Source of the DNA: Sandaracinus amylolyticus
Lineage (GTDB): Bacteria > Myxococcota_A > Polyangia > Polyangiales > Sandaracinaceae
Direction of reading: 5' to 3'
NCBI RefSeq assembly: GCF_021631985.1
Contig: NZ_CP070225.1
Location: forward strand, 310,001 to 374,000
DNA: 64,000 bases
Below the pieces are notes generated by a model, which ran no database searches, was not told where the DNA came from, and saw only the letters and a list, made by a program, of their open reading frames with translations. The position numbers were made by a program, and so were the translations under genes. Positions 9,628 to 18,917 of the stretch are shown here, piece by piece. Positions within the stretch are counted from its first letter, which is position 1. Each line of letters starts with the position of its first letter.

Positions 9628-10245
9628 GTGATCGGGCGTCTTCGCGGGCAGATCGTGGATCGTGGGGTCGACGGAACGGTGGTCCTCGACGTCGCGGGCG
9701 TCGGGTACGAGGTGTCGGTCCCGCTCGGCGCGCTCGGGCGCCTTCCCACTCCCCCGGAAACCGTGACGCTGCACGTGCACACCCACGTCCGCGAGGACGC
9801 GATCGCGCTCTTCGGGTTCGCCACACCCGAGGATCGCGCGGCGTTCCGCACGCTCATGACCGTCTCGTCGATCGGCCCGAAGCTCGCGCTCGCGGTGCTC
9901 TCCCACCTCGACGCCCGCGGGCTCGCGGACGCGGTCGCACGCCAGGATCCCGGTCGTTTCAAGGGAATTCCCGGGGTCGGCAAGAAGATCGCGGACCGCC
10001 TGGTGCTCGAGCTGCGCGACAAGCTCGGGTTCGTCACCGCGGGCTCGTCGTCGGGCAGCATCGGCGCGCCGATCGCGATGCCGATCCCGATCCCGAGCGG
10101 GCCGCTGGGCCAGGTCGCGTCGGCGCTGGTCTCGATGGGCTTCAAGCCCGGCGAGGCGGAGCGCGCCGTCGCCGCGATCACGCCGGGCGCCGACGGCAAG
10201 TCGGTCGACGTGCTGCTGCGCGAAGCGCTCTCGTCGCTGGGTTGA
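9628..10245 (+). CDS. ruvA: Holliday junction branch migration protein RuvA
   Basis: RuvA, 205 residues, the normal family length. The GTG start gives the canonical 'MIGRLRGQI' N-terminus. Domain I (OB fold, 1-65) and domain II are present, with two helix-hairpin-helix motifs around '[13 protein letters not shown]' and '[17 protein letters not shown]'. An acidic/Pro-rich linker leads to C-terminal domain III ('[18 protein letters not shown]'), which contacts RuvB. RuvA tetramers bind four-way DNA junctions and load RuvB hexamers for branch migration in recombination repair. ruvB follows 5 bp downstream. No ruvC is seen next to it in the window. Confidence 0.97.
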   Translation: MIGRLRGQIVDRGVDGTVVLDVAGVGYEVSVPLGALGRLPTPPETVTLHVHTHVREDAIALFGFATPEDRAAFRTLMTVSSIGPKLALAVLSHLDARGLADAVARQDPGRFKGIPGVGKKIADRLVLELRDKLGFVTAGSSSGSIGAPIAMPIPIPSGPLGQVASALVSMGFKPGEAERAVAAITPGADGKSVDVLLREALSSLG

Positions 10246-10250
10246 CGTCG

Positions 10251-11318
10251 ATGGCGACCAAGAAGAAGAGCCCGAAGGCGAGCGCGAGCGAGATCGAGCG
10301 CCCGCAGAACCTGCTCGAGGCCGCGCCCGCGGGCGACGAGGAGAGCCGCCTCGACGCGAGCCTGCGCCCCACGCGCTTCGAGGAGTTCGTCGGCCAGCCG
10401 AAGCTCGTCGAGAACCTGCGCGTCTACGTGCACGCCGCGCGCGCTCGCGGCGGCCCGCTCGATCACACGCTCTTCTTCGGCCCGCCCGGCCTCGGCAAGA
10501 CGACCCTCGCGAACATCCTCGCGGCCGAGCTCGGCGTGACGCTGCACCTCGCGCACGGCCCCGCGATCGAGCACAAGGGTCAGCTCGCGGCGCTGCTCAC
10601 GAAGCTCGGCGAGCGCGACGTGCTCTTCATCGACGAGATCCACCGCCTCTCGTCGGTCGTCGAAGAGAACCTCTACACGGCGATGGAGGACTTCCGCATC
10701 GACGTCGTGCACGGCGACGGACCGATGGCGAACACGCTGCAGATCCCGATCGCGCCGTTCACGCTCGTCGGCGCGACGACGCGCACCGGGCTGCTCACCG
10801 GCCCGCTGCTCTCGCGCTTCGGCATCGAGGCGCGCCTCGACTACTACGATCCCTCGGACCTCGCGCGCATCGTGCGGCGCAGCGCGGGCATCCTCGAGGT
10901 CCGCATCGACGACGAGGCGTGCCTCGAGATCGCGCGCCGTGCGCGCGGCACCCCGCGCATCGCGAACCGCCTCCTGCGCCGTTCGCGCGACTTCGCCGAG
11001 GTGCTCGGCGACGGCAAGCTCGACGCGAAGACCGCGCGCGCCGCGCTCGAGCGGCTCGAGGTCGACGAGCTCGGCCTCGACGAGATGAACCGCCGCTTCC
11101 TGCGCGCGATCATCGAGTTCTACGGCGGCGGCCCGGTCGGCATCGAGGCGCTCGCGGCGACACTGAGCGAGCCGCGCGACACGCTCGAGGACGTGATCGA
11201 GCCGTACCTGCTGCAGAACGGATTCCTCGCGCGCACCGCGCGCGGCCGCATGGCCACCGAGCGCGCGTTCGAGCACCTCGGGCTCAAGGCCAAGAAGAAG
11301 CAAGGCACGCTCTTCTGA
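10251..11318 (+). CDS. ruvB: Holliday junction DNA helicase RuvB
   Basis: RuvB, 355 residues, an AAA+ motor of the RuvAB branch-migration complex. After a Lys-rich N-terminus come the typical 'LRP..F.EFVGQ' segment, Walker A '[11 protein letters not shown]' (about residues 80-90), Walker B '[10 protein letters not shown]', sensor 1 'GATTRTG' and the arginine-finger region '[11 protein letters not shown]'. The C-terminal winged helix ends 'LGL' plus a basic tail. ATG 10251 was chosen because it lies 5 bp after the ruvA stop and removes a long, implausible upstream extension. Co-transcribed with ruvA; a strong hairpin with a U-tract lies 10 bp after the stop. Confidence 0.97.
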   Translation: MATKKKSPKASASEIERPQNLLEAAPAGDEESRLDASLRPTRFEEFVGQPKLVENLRVYVHAARARGGPLDHTLFFGPPGLGKTTLANILAAELGVTLHLAHGPAIEHKGQLAALLTKLGERDVLFIDEIHRLSSVVEENLYTAMEDFRIDVVHGDGPMANTLQIPIAPFTLVGATTRTGLLTGPLLSRFGIEARLDYYDPSDLARIVRRSAGILEVRIDDEACLEIARRARGTPRIANRLLRRSRDFAEVLGDGKLDAKTARAALERLEVDELGLDEMNRRFLRAIIEFYGGGPVGIEALAATLSEPRDTLEDVIEPYLLQNGFLARTARGRMATERAFEHLGLKAKKKQGTLF

Positions 11319-11327
11319 GTCCTTGTC

Positions 11328-11407
11328 GGAGTGCTCGTCCGCTGGTCCCGGACGGGAGCGCGAAGCGCGCGCACGGTAGGGACCGGCGGGCGAGCCGATT
11401 TTTCGAG
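11328..11407 (+). repeat. Palindromic hairpin/U-tract element, copy 1
   Basis: An 80-nt element between ruvB and the DUF4139 gene. Arms 11333-11349 and 11379-11395 pair over 17 bp (15 Watson-Crick, two G-U). The loop contains a small GCGC-GAA-GCGC hairpin, and CGATTTTT follows at once. On its own it looks like a rho-independent terminator for ruvAB. The same element, with long identical blocks such as CGAGCCGATTTTT and CCGGACGGGAGCGCG, recurs at 23621-23706, so it is also a dispersed repeat. Confidence 0.75.
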
Positions 11408-11436
11408 CCCGCAGCCCGTCGCACGAGGGGGAATCG

Positions 11437-13407
11437 ATGACGACGACGAACGCGAAGCGACCGACCGTGCAGCGCATGGTGCTCTTCAAGCACGGCGTCG
11501 CGCACGTCGAGCGCGGCGGGCCCTGCGAGGGATCCTTCGAGCTCTCGTTCGAGCGCGAAGAGATGAAGGACGTGCTCAAGTCGCTCACGGTGTGGGTCGC
11601 CGCGGGCGACGCGCGTCCCACCGCGATCGCGTTCGACAAGCCCGACGATCCCGAGCGCGCGCTCGCGGCGCGCGGGCTCGTCCTGCCGCCCGAGGAGAGC
11701 TTCTCCGCGCTGCTCACCGCGTTCCGCGGCCGTCGCATCAGCGTGAAGGAGGACCAGACCACGATCACCGGTGAGGTGATCGGCCTCGAGATGCGCCGCG
11801 TCGACCAGGGCGTGCGTCCACACCTCGCGCTGCGGGTCGAGCGCGGTGCGATCCGCGTCGTCGATCTCGAGCGGGTGCGCGAGGTGGACCTCGACGATCC
11901 CATCGCTGCCGCGGATCTCGAGCTGCTCCTCGATCGACGTCGCGCCGCGTCGAGCCACGAGCGTCGCTCGGTGCGCATCGGCGTCGAGGGGCGCGCCGAC
12001 GATCTGCGCGTCTCGTACGTCGTCCCCGCGCCGGTGTGGCGCGTCTCGTATCGCATCGTCTCCGACGCGTCGCAGACCGTCGTGTCGGCGTGGGCGATCG
12101 TGCACAACCCGCTCGACGAGGACGTCGAGGACGTCGCGCTCACGCTCACGACCGGCCAGCCGATCTCGTTCGACATCGATCTCTATCGACCGAAGACGGT
12201 GCAGCGCGTCGTGGTCGAGGAGAGCTCGCGCGCGGCGTCGGCGCCCACGCAGTACGAGCGCGCACCGCGCCTCGCGAAGGCGCTCGCCCCGGCCGCGGCG
12301 CCCGCCGGCTTCGGAGGCCCGCCGCCCGCACCCGCGCCGATGATGGCCGCGATGGCCGCGCCTCCGCCGCAGCGGGGCATGCCGGCCGAGGCGATGTACC
12401 AGGCCGCCGACAGCGCGGCGCTGCTCGAGGATCGCGGCGAGCTCTTCGAGTACCGCATCGCGCAGCCGATCACGCTGCCGCGCGGCGGCTCCGCGCTCGC
12501 ACCGCTCCTCGCCGCGCAGGCGCACGCGCGCAAGGAGCGCATCTGGCGCACCGGCACGCCGGCCACGCCCGATCTCGTGCTCTCGTTCGACAACCAGACC
12601 GGCGCGGTGCTCGAGGAAGGCCCCGCGGTCATCTACGACGAGGGCGTGTACGCGGGCGAAGCGATGGTCCCGTACACGGTGCGCGGCGCGTCGGTGAAGC
12701 TCGCGTACGCGAAGGACCTCGCGGTGCGCTGCAAGCACGAGAGCAGCTCGCGATGGATCGCGACCGGCGTCCGCCTCGCGGATCGGTTCCTCGCCGAGGA
12801 GCAGCGCATCGAGGATCGCCACGTGCTGCGCGCCGACAGCGATCACGACGAGGAGGTCGAGGTCGTCTTCGAGCTGCCGAAGCGGAACGAGCGCCGACTC
12901 GCCGACGACAACGAGGCGAAGCCCTTCGAGGAGACCGCGTCGTGGCGCCGCTTCCGCGCGAAGGTGCCGCCGCGCAGCCACGTGGAGCTGGAGGTCGTCG
13001 AGGTCGGTCACGGCTCGCGTCGGTTCGAGTACGCGAGCCTCTCGCCCGCGCAGCTGAGCGAGTGGCTGCGCGCCGGGGTGCTCGAGGGCCCGCTGGCCAG
13101 CTCGCTCTCCGAGATCGTCTCGGCGTGGGCGGAGGCGAGCGCCCACGACGCCCGCGCCCAGCAGCTCGAGCAGCAGCGCGCGCAGGTGCAGCAGGGACAG
13201 TCGAAGATCTCCGAGCAGCTGCAGGTGCTGCGCGAGGGCGGCGCAGAGGGCGAGCTGCGCCTGCGCTACGTGCGCGAGCTCGGCCAGGCGCAGGATCGCG
13301 TCAACGCGCTCGATCAGGAGGCTGCGAGCGCGCGCTCCGCCGCCGAGGCCGCGCGCAAGCGGGCCGAAGCACGCCTCGCGCAGGTGCTCGGCCGCCCGCC
13401 TCGCTGA
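11437..13407 (+). CDS. DUF4139-domain protein
   Basis: Protein of 656 residues with no signal peptide and no membrane segment. The N-terminal part (about 10-140) matches the start of DUF4139 proteins ('V..MVLFKHGVAHVER.G', then 'MKDVLKSL'). The central part carries the 'YVVPAPVWRVSYR' and 'W.IV.NPLDEDVEDV.L.L.TGQP.SF' signatures of the family. A Pro/Ala/Met-rich insert (about 285-330) interrupts the domain, and residues about 565-650 form a Gln/Glu/Arg-rich coiled coil. Function of the family is not established. The ATG follows GAGGGGG about 5 nt upstream and sits 33 nt after the U-tract of the hairpin repeat. Confidence 0.85.
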   Translation: MTTTNAKRPTVQRMVLFKHGVAHVERGGPCEGSFELSFEREEMKDVLKSLTVWVAAGDARPTAIAFDKPDDPERALAARGLVLPPEESFSALLTAFRGRRISVKEDQTTITGEVIGLEMRRVDQGVRPHLALRVERGAIRVVDLERVREVDLDDPIAAADLELLLDRRRAASSHERRSVRIGVEGRADDLRVSYVVPAPVWRVSYRIVSDASQTVVSAWAIVHNPLDEDVEDVALTLTTGQPISFDIDLYRPKTVQRVVVEESSRAASAPTQYERAPRLAKALAPAAAPAGFGGPPPAPAPMMAAMAAPPPQRGMPAEAMYQAADSAALLEDRGELFEYRIAQPITLPRGGSALAPLLAAQAHARKERIWRTGTPATPDLVLSFDNQTGAVLEEGPAVIYDEGVYAGEAMVPYTVRGASVKLAYAKDLAVRCKHESSSRWIATGVRLADRFLAEEQRIEDRHVLRADSDHDEEVEVVFELPKRNERRLADDNEAKPFEETASWRRFRAKVPPRSHVELEVVEVGHGSRRFEYASLSPAQLSEWLRAGVLEGPLASSLSEIVSAWAEASAHDARAQQLEQQRAQVQQGQSKISEQLQVLREGGAEGELRLRYVRELGQAQDRVNALDQEAASARSAAEAARKRAEARLAQVLGRPPR

Positions 13408-13420
13408 AGCCGAGCCCGAG

Positions 13421-14092
13421 TCACTTCCTCAGCAGGCTGAACGCGTGGCCCCAGCTCTTGGTGCGCATCCCGTAGCGCACCCAGAGGATGCACAGCGGCT
13501 CGAGGAGTCGCGCGCCGTCCAAGCCGCCGATGTCGACGCCGTCGTGACCGAACGACGTCACGATCTCGCCCACGACCTTCTTCGCGCCCTCGTCGTTCCC
13601 GCAGAAGAACATCGTCGGCGTCCCCTGCGCGAGCGTCGGCTTCACCATCAGCGCGTTCCCGATCGTGTTGAATGCCTTCACGACCTTCGCGCCCGGCAGC
13701 CATCGCTGCACCTGCTCGCCGCCCGAGTCGGTGTGCGCCAGCGCGAGCTCGGGCCCGTGACCGGTGAACTGCAAGGGATTGGTCACGTCGATCACGACCT
13801 TGCCCGCGAGCGCCGCCGGGCCGCCCGCCATGTCGATCGCGCTCTTCGTGCCGGTCCACAGCGTCGCGAGCACGACGATGTCCGCGCCCTCGACCGCCGC
13901 CGCGAACGCGCCGAGCTCACCCTTGCCGCGATGCTTCGCGAGCCAGGTCCCCATCCGCTCGTTGGTCTCGGGATCGCGTGGATCGCGCGCGCCGATCGTC
14001 ACGCGATCCCCGAGCACGTCGATGAATCCCGAGCCGAGCGCTCGCCCGACGTCACCCGTCCCGAGGATCCCGATCTTGGGTTCGTCATGCAT
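13421..14092 (-). CDS. NAD(P)-binding F420-dependent NADP reductase-like protein
   Basis: Rossmann-fold protein of 223 residues. Residues 6-14 show the dinucleotide-binding 'IGILGTGDVG'. 'VIDVTNPL' (about 122-129) and 'VVKAFNTIG' (about 161-169) are the signatures of the F420-dependent NADP oxidoreductase / 'coenzyme F420-dependent' superfamily. The C-terminus ends in a helix with 'LWVRYGMRT'. The length fits the family. Whether it uses F420 or another substrate cannot be read from the sequence; many homologues in bacteria act on other small molecules. It lies 15 bp downstream of the Cys-rich lipoprotein gene on the same strand and may be the last gene of a five-gene transcript from 18880. 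Confidence 0.88.
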   Translation of the reverse strand: MHDEPKIGILGTGDVGRALGSGFIDVLGDRVTIGARDPRDPETNERMGTWLAKHRGKGELGAFAAAVEGADIVVLATLWTGTKSAIDMAGGPAALAGKVVIDVTNPLQFTGHGPELALAHTDSGGEQVQRWLPGAKVVKAFNTIGNALMVKPTLAQGTPTMFFCGNDEGAKKVVGEIVTSFGHDGVDIGGLDGARLLEPLCILWVRYGMRTKSWGHAFSLLRK

Positions 14093-14107
14093 TGCGATGC
14101 TACCCGC

Positions 14108-14923
14108 TCACGGCAATCCGCAGATGTCCCCAGCGCAGGTCAATCCCGGACCACACGCGCGCGCGCCCTCACAACACGGCAATTCGAAATCACCGCAGCG
14201 CCGACAGCGATCCACTCCGTCGCTCTCGCTCGTGCACGACATCCCGGCGCCACAGCGCGTCTCGCCCTCGCAGCAGGTCCGGCCATCCGCGCCGCACGTC
14301 GGGCCCGGAAGACACTGCGAGAACGAGTCTCCCGGCGTCATCGAGGTGCAGCCCAGCCCCGCGCCGCACGCCGCGCCCTCGTCACAACAACGCTCGTACT
14401 CGCCGCCGCAGGGCGGCGGCTCCGACAAGCACTGTCCGAGCGTGCCCGACTCCGCGAGACAATAGAGATCACCGTCGCACTCCGCGCCCGGACAACACTG
14501 CTCGCCGAGCGCGCCGCAGCGCAGACACGTGCCCTCGTGACAGAGGAAGTCCTCGCGACACGGCGTGCCCTCGAAGCAGCACTCGTGTCCTTCCGAGCCG
14601 CAGCCCGGCTCGACGCACATCCCGTCCTCGCACACCGCGTCGATCCCGAGGTGGCAATAGCCCTCGGCGCAGCAGGGCAGTCCGATCTCGCCGCAGCCCT
14701 GGTATCCGCAGAGCCCGGCCATGCACGGCAGTCCATTGCCGCACTGTCCGTCGGCGCAACAGACCTCGCCTTCTTCGTCACAACGTGCGCGCGGATCGCC
14801 GCCGTCGACGTCCTGCGACGCGTCGAGGCCGCCCGCATCGTCCCCGCCCGCATCGACCTCGTCGACCGGGTCGGACGTGCATCCGACCACGAGCGCGAGG
14901 AGGAGGATCGCGCGCGCCCTCAT
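14108..14923 (-). CDS. Cys-rich repeat lipoprotein (module copy 2)
   Basis: Secreted protein of 271 residues. Signal and lipobox are at residues 1-15 ('ALVVGC'), then an Asp/Ala/Gly linker. From about residue 45 to the end there are roughly eight short units of the type CG..G..CC.....C..GL.C..G.C, each carrying about six cysteines, as in knottin- or EGF-like disulfide folds. The ATG overlaps the stop of the upstream beta-propeller gene (ATGA), so they are coupled. A paralogue (16536-17372) is coupled to a paralogous propeller gene in the same way, showing that the two-gene module was duplicated. Binding partner unknown. Confidence 0.85.
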   Translation of the reverse strand: MRARAILLLALVVGCTSDPVDEVDAGGDDAGGLDASQDVDGGDPRARCDEEGEVCCADGQCGNGLPCMAGLCGYQGCGEIGLPCCAEGYCHLGIDAVCEDGMCVEPGCGSEGHECCFEGTPCREDFLCHEGTCLRCGALGEQCCPGAECDGDLYCLAESGTLGQCLSEPPPCGGEYERCCDEGAACGAGLGCTSMTPGDSFSQCLPGPTCGADGRTCCEGETRCGAGMSCTSESDGVDRCRRCGDFELPCCEGARACGPGLTCAGDICGLP

Positions 14924-16494
14924 TCCGGCGCCTCGTAGCAGAAGCCTTCGATGCACGTCTCGCCCTCGGGGCAGTCGTCGTCGGTGTCGCACTGCGGCCT
15001 TCTCACCGTCAGCGCCCACTCGCCCATGCGGTTGTCGAGGCGCCATCGCTGCGCCGGCACTCGGAACGCGGGGCGCGAGGGATCGTCGGGATCGGCCTCG
15101 GGATCGAACGCCGCCATCCAGATCTGCCGACCTGCGGTGAACTCGTGATCGATCGCCGGGAGCAGTCCGCAGTCACGCGCGGTGGAGAACGTGAGCCAGT
15201 AGATCCGCCGCCCGTCGTGGGTGTAGGGATTCGGGTTCCAGCGCAGGATCTCGGGCCGCTCGTGGTATCGATCCACGTCGCCGAGCGCGCGGCGCAGGTG
15301 GACGTACCGACCGTCGGAGATCCGAGCCGCGACGATCAGCGGCGCGAAGGTGCCAGTCGCGTCCTGATCGGTGGAGTCGAGCGCGGTGAATCCGACCCAG
15401 TCCGAGTCCGGCGCGAACGACGGCGAATAAGCACCGATGATGTCGGGCGTCGGGATCTTCCGCGGCTCCTGCCAAGCTCCGTCGATCCGCTCGATCAACA
15501 TCAGATCGAACACGAACAGGAACCCGCGCATGTCGACGGTCAGGTCGTAGACGATGCGATCTCCGTCGGGCGACCAGTCCGCGCTGTGCCCGGGGCCCAC
15601 GTCGAACTGCTGCACGACGCTCCCGTCGCTGACGATCTGGATCGTCCGCGAGTCCGGCAGATCCGCGAGCTGCGCGCTGAGGAGCAGGTCGTGCTCGGGG
15701 CCATATCGCGCGACGTAACCCTCGGCCGAGACGAACGGCGCTCCGACCTCCGCGCGCGTCACGACGTCGAACACGCGGGTGACCACGTCCGTCCCGCTGC
15801 CGACCGCGCTGATCGCGATGCGCGTCCCGTCGCGCGAGACCGAGTGCGTCGTGAAGAGTCCGTCGGTGTCGAGGAATCGCTCCGAGCTCCGCCGCTCGAG
15901 GCCCAGCTCGTGCCGCCTGATCGAAGGAGGGGAGTCGGTGGCCGACGAATAATAGAGCCCACCGACGATCGGCTCGTCGGCGAGCTCGAGCTCGATGGCC
16001 TCGGACGCCGCGGTCACGCGATCCCCGGCGAGACCACGAATCGAGATCTCGTAGGGCCCGGCGCTGCGGCGCGCCGCGACCTCCGCCCAGACGTCGCGCC
16101 ACGGCTGGAACACGCACCCATCGCCCACCGGCGCGCAGCGCGTGTACACGACGACCGAGGGCATCCCGCCCTGCGCGAACGTCACCTCGAACGCCTGCAC
16201 CACCGCCGCGCGGAAGTGGATGTCGACGCCGAGCATGTTCGGCGGAACGAGCGTGCCAGTCTCCGGATAGACGATCTCCGGTGCTGCGATCGACGCCGGC
16301 GACCCGGTCGCGAATTGCGCTCTCGTCTCCTCGCCGAAGCCTTCGTCGAAGAACACGCGATAAGGCAGCCCCGCGTCGGCTCCGCCGTCCGGCGATCCCG
16401 AGTCGTTCGCCCCGGCATCGGCGTCGTCGTCACCGCCCGACGAACAAGCGACGACGCAGATCGCGAGACACGCGCACAGACATCGCATCGTCAT
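14920..16494 (-). CDS. TolB-like beta-propeller lipoprotein lacking the CxxCH motif (module copy 2)
   Basis: Lipoprotein of 524 residues. ATG 16494 has GGAG 7 nt upstream; lipobox 'CVVAC' near residue 16, then an Asp/Gly linker. An N-terminal beta domain (about 45-190) precedes PD40/TolB-type repeats, for example 'HSADWSPDGDRIVYD' and 'SPSFAPDSDWVGFTA'. The C-terminus carries a Cys-rich tag 'CDTDDDCPEGETCIEGFCY'. The equivalent of the CVGCH heme-type motif in its paralogue (17369-18880) reads LFTTH: both cysteines are gone and the His remains. ATGA overlap with the next gene. It probably forms an outer-surface complex with the Cys-rich partner (inference from coupling). Confidence 0.85.
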   Translation of the reverse strand: MTMRCLCACLAICVVACSSGGDDDADAGANDSGSPDGGADAGLPYRVFFDEGFGEETRAQFATGSPASIAAPEIVYPETGTLVPPNMLGVDIHFRAAVVQAFEVTFAQGGMPSVVVYTRCAPVGDGCVFQPWRDVWAEVAARRSAGPYEISIRGLAGDRVTAASEAIELELADEPIVGGLYYSSATDSPPSIRRHELGLERRSSERFLDTDGLFTTHSVSRDGTRIAISAVGSGTDVVTRVFDVVTRAEVGAPFVSAEGYVARYGPEHDLLLSAQLADLPDSRTIQIVSDGSVVQQFDVGPGHSADWSPDGDRIVYDLTVDMRGFLFVFDLMLIERIDGAWQEPRKIPTPDIIGAYSPSFAPDSDWVGFTALDSTDQDATGTFAPLIVAARISDGRYVHLRRALGDVDRYHERPEILRWNPNPYTHDGRRIYWLTFSTARDCGLLPAIDHEFTAGRQIWMAAFDPEADPDDPSRPAFRVPAQRWRLDNRMGEWALTVRRPQCDTDDDCPEGETCIEGFCYEAPE

Positions 16495-16535
16495 GTCGAC
16501 ACTCCACCGCCCAAACCTGTCCGGGCTCGCTCTCC

Positions 16536-17372
16536 TCACGGCGCGAGCCCGCAGAGACCTTCGCTGCACGTCAGCCCCGGACCGCACGGAGGATCTCCGC
16601 CGGCGCAGCACGCGAGCCCGTGCTCGCCGCAGCGCCGACACCGATCGACTCCGTCGTCCGACGTCGTGCAGTCCATCCCGAGCCCGCACGCCGGCGAGCC
16701 CTCGCAGCACACCCGTCCATCGGACCCGCACGCCGGGCCGGGCAGACAGATCGGCGCTCCGAAATCGGACGCGACGCAGCCGAGCCCGGGCCCGCACGCG
16801 TCGCCTTCTTCACAACACTCCGCGCCGAGCGCTCCGCACGGGATCGGCGCGACGCACACCCACGCGCCGAAGAGGTTCTGCAGGCAGTCGATGCCCTCGT
16901 CGCAGACCATCCCCGGGCAACAGTCCTGATCTGCCGCGCCACACGGCGCGCAGCGCTCGCCGATGCACGAGAGCCCCTCGCTGCACGCGGGATCGCTCTC
17001 GCAGCACGCCGCGCCTTCCGCGCCGCACGGGGCATCGACGCAGGTCCCGTCCTCGCACACGCCGCCGGGATCGCACTGATCGAGCTCGCAGCACGGCCCA
17101 CCGATCGCGCCGCACCCCGCGCTCGTGCACGTCCCGTCGACGCAGAGGAGGCCACCGCCGCACGTCGCGCCGAGGCAGCACAGCTCGCCTTCCTCGTCGC
17201 AGCGCGCGTCGGGATCGGCGTCGCTCGCGTCGACGCCCGCGTCGTCGGCGGAGCCGGCGTCGATCGCGGACGCGTCGACCGCGCCCGCGTCGTCACCCGC
17301 ATCGGGCACGTCGTAGAAGCGCGTGCAGCCGCACAGCGCGACCAGCGCGAGACAGAGCGCGCGCGTCGTCAT
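16536..17372 (-). CDS. Cys-rich repeat lipoprotein (module copy 1)
   Basis: Secreted protein of 278 residues, paralogue of 14108-14923. Lipobox 'ALCGC' lies near residue 15. An Asp/Ala/Ser linker is followed by about eight CG..G..CC....C..GL.C..G.C units to the C-terminus. The ATG (17372) overlaps the TGA of the upstream propeller gene by 4 nt. The next gene downstream, a paralogous propeller, begins 41 bp after its stop. The spacing suggests one long transcript covering both module copies. No enzymatic motif is visible. Confidence 0.85.
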   Translation of the reverse strand: MTTRALCLALVALCGCTRFYDVPDAGDDAGAVDASAIDAGSADDAGVDASDADPDARCDEEGELCCLGATCGGGLLCVDGTCTSAGCGAIGGPCCELDQCDPGGVCEDGTCVDAPCGAEGAACCESDPACSEGLSCIGERCAPCGAADQDCCPGMVCDEGIDCLQNLFGAWVCVAPIPCGALGAECCEEGDACGPGLGCVASDFGAPICLPGPACGSDGRVCCEGSPACGLGMDCTTSDDGVDRCRRCGEHGLACCAGGDPPCGPGLTCSEGLCGLAP

Positions 17373-18880
17373 TCCGGCCCCTCCGGGAAGCAGAATCCGT
17401 CGATGCACACCTCGCCCGCGGGACAGTCGTCGTCGTCCTCGCAGGGCTGCCGGCGCGCCTCGGTCGTCCACTCCGCGATGAAGTTGTCGACGTCTCCGCG
17501 CTGTCCGGGAAAGCGCAGCGCAGGACGCGAAGGATCCTCGGGGTCGGCCTCGGGATCGAACGCCGCCATCCAGATCTGTCGCTCGCCGCCCGCGACCACG
17601 CCGTGCGCGCGGCCGCTCGAGAACGTGAGCCAGTAGATGCGCCGCCCCTGCTGCAGGTACGGGCTCGGGTTCCACCGGATCCACGTCGCGTCGCTGCTCG
17701 CGCCGAGCGCACGATCCAGCACCACCGGCGACGCATCCGGCGTGCGCGTCGCGACCAGCACCGAGCGCGCGTCGACGCGCGCGGTGTACCCGATCCACTC
17801 CGAGTCCGGCGCGAACGCGGGCCCGTGCTCCTCGTCGGTGCCCGGCGTCTCGAGCACCGCGGGCGCGCCCCACGTCTCACCGCTGCGCGCGATGATCTGC
17901 AGCGCGCGCGCCTCCGCGCCGATCGCGCCGTCGAACACCACGCGCGATCCATCGGGCGACCAGTCCGCCGACACGCCCGACACGCCGAACTCGTGGAGCA
18001 CGCGGCCATCGACACCCGACACGATGCGCAGCGGTCGATCGAGCCCGTCGGCCGGCGGCGGGCTCCCGCTCACCAAGAGATCGTCGGCATCGCCGTACGC
18101 GGGGAGCGGCGCGTCGATCTCGCTCGCCAGCACCTGCGAGCGCGTCGCCACGTCGTAGATGCGCGCGCGGAAGCCGTTCGTCGCGTCGTACACGCCGACC
18201 GCGATGCGCGACCCATCGCGCGAGATCGCGTGACAGCCCACGCACGTGCCTTCCTCGGTCTGGCTCAGGTAGAGCTCGGAGCTGCGCCGCCCGAGCGCGA
18301 AGTCGTAGCGGCGGATCGACGGCGGATCGGTCGACCAGAAGTAGAGCGCGCCCTGGATCGCCTCGTGCGCGAGCTCGAGCTCCACCGGCTCCGACGTCGC
18401 GCTCACGCGATCCCCCGCGAGCCCGCGCATGCGCATCTCGAACGGGCCCATCGTCCGCCGCGCCGCGAGGGCGCTCCACACCTCGTCCCACGGCTGCAGC
18501 ACGCAGCCCGAGCCGACCGGACGACACCACGCGTACACGACGATCGCGCGGGCGCCGCGCTGCGAGAACGTCAGCTCGAACGTGTCGTAGGTCCGCCCCG
18601 TGAAGTGCACGTCGACGCCCACGAGGTTCGGCGGCACGAGCGTGCCGCTCTCGGGGTACACGATGCGCGGCGGCTCGTCCGACGCGGGCATCGCCGACTC
18701 GAAGCGTCGCTCGATCGCCTCGTCGAGCCCCTCGTCGAAGAACACCAGGTATCCGCGCCCCGCGTCGGCGCCGGCGTCGAACGGCGCAATCGACGCATCG
18801 ACGCCATCACCCGGCGCTTCGACGGTGCACGCGCAGAGCGCGATCGCGGCGATGCCGGACGCAAGAGCGACGTCTCGCAT
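17369..18880 (-). CDS. TolB-like beta-propeller lipoprotein with c-type heme motif CVGCH (module copy 1)
   Basis: Lipoprotein of 503 residues. ATG 18880 was chosen because it gives a lipobox 'IALCAC' near residue 18; the frame runs on upstream but with no signal. Plan: signal, short acidic linker, beta domain (about 40-180), then 'CVGCHAISRDGSRIAV' (bases 18230-18244 encode CVGCH), then PD40-type repeats ('SADWSPDGSRVVFD', 'GPAFAPDSEWIGYTA'). The C-terminus ends in a 'CEDDDDCPAGEVCIDGFCF' tag. CxxCH followed by a PD40 strand is the usual covalent heme attachment pattern. Heme binding is inferred, not proven. First gene of the minus-strand series, 380 bp from the divergent hflX-like gene. Confidence 0.86.
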   Translation of the reverse strand: MRDVALASGIAAIALCACTVEAPGDGVDASIAPFDAGADAGRGYLVFFDEGLDEAIERRFESAMPASDEPPRIVYPESGTLVPPNLVGVDVHFTGRTYDTFELTFSQRGARAIVVYAWCRPVGSGCVLQPWDEVWSALAARRTMGPFEMRMRGLAGDRVSATSEPVELELAHEAIQGALYFWSTDPPSIRRYDFALGRRSSELYLSQTEEGTCVGCHAISRDGSRIAVGVYDATNGFRARIYDVATRSQVLASEIDAPLPAYGDADDLLVSGSPPPADGLDRPLRIVSGVDGRVLHEFGVSGVSADWSPDGSRVVFDGAIGAEARALQIIARSGETWGAPAVLETPGTDEEHGPAFAPDSEWIGYTARVDARSVLVATRTPDASPVVLDRALGASSDATWIRWNPSPYLQQGRRIYWLTFSSGRAHGVVAGGERQIWMAAFDPEADPEDPSRPALRFPGQRGDVDNFIAEWTTEARRQPCEDDDDCPAGEVCIDGFCFPEGPE

Positions 18881-18917
18881 GCGTGACAGGAGAACGTCTC
18901 CCGCGTCGTGGTGCAGC

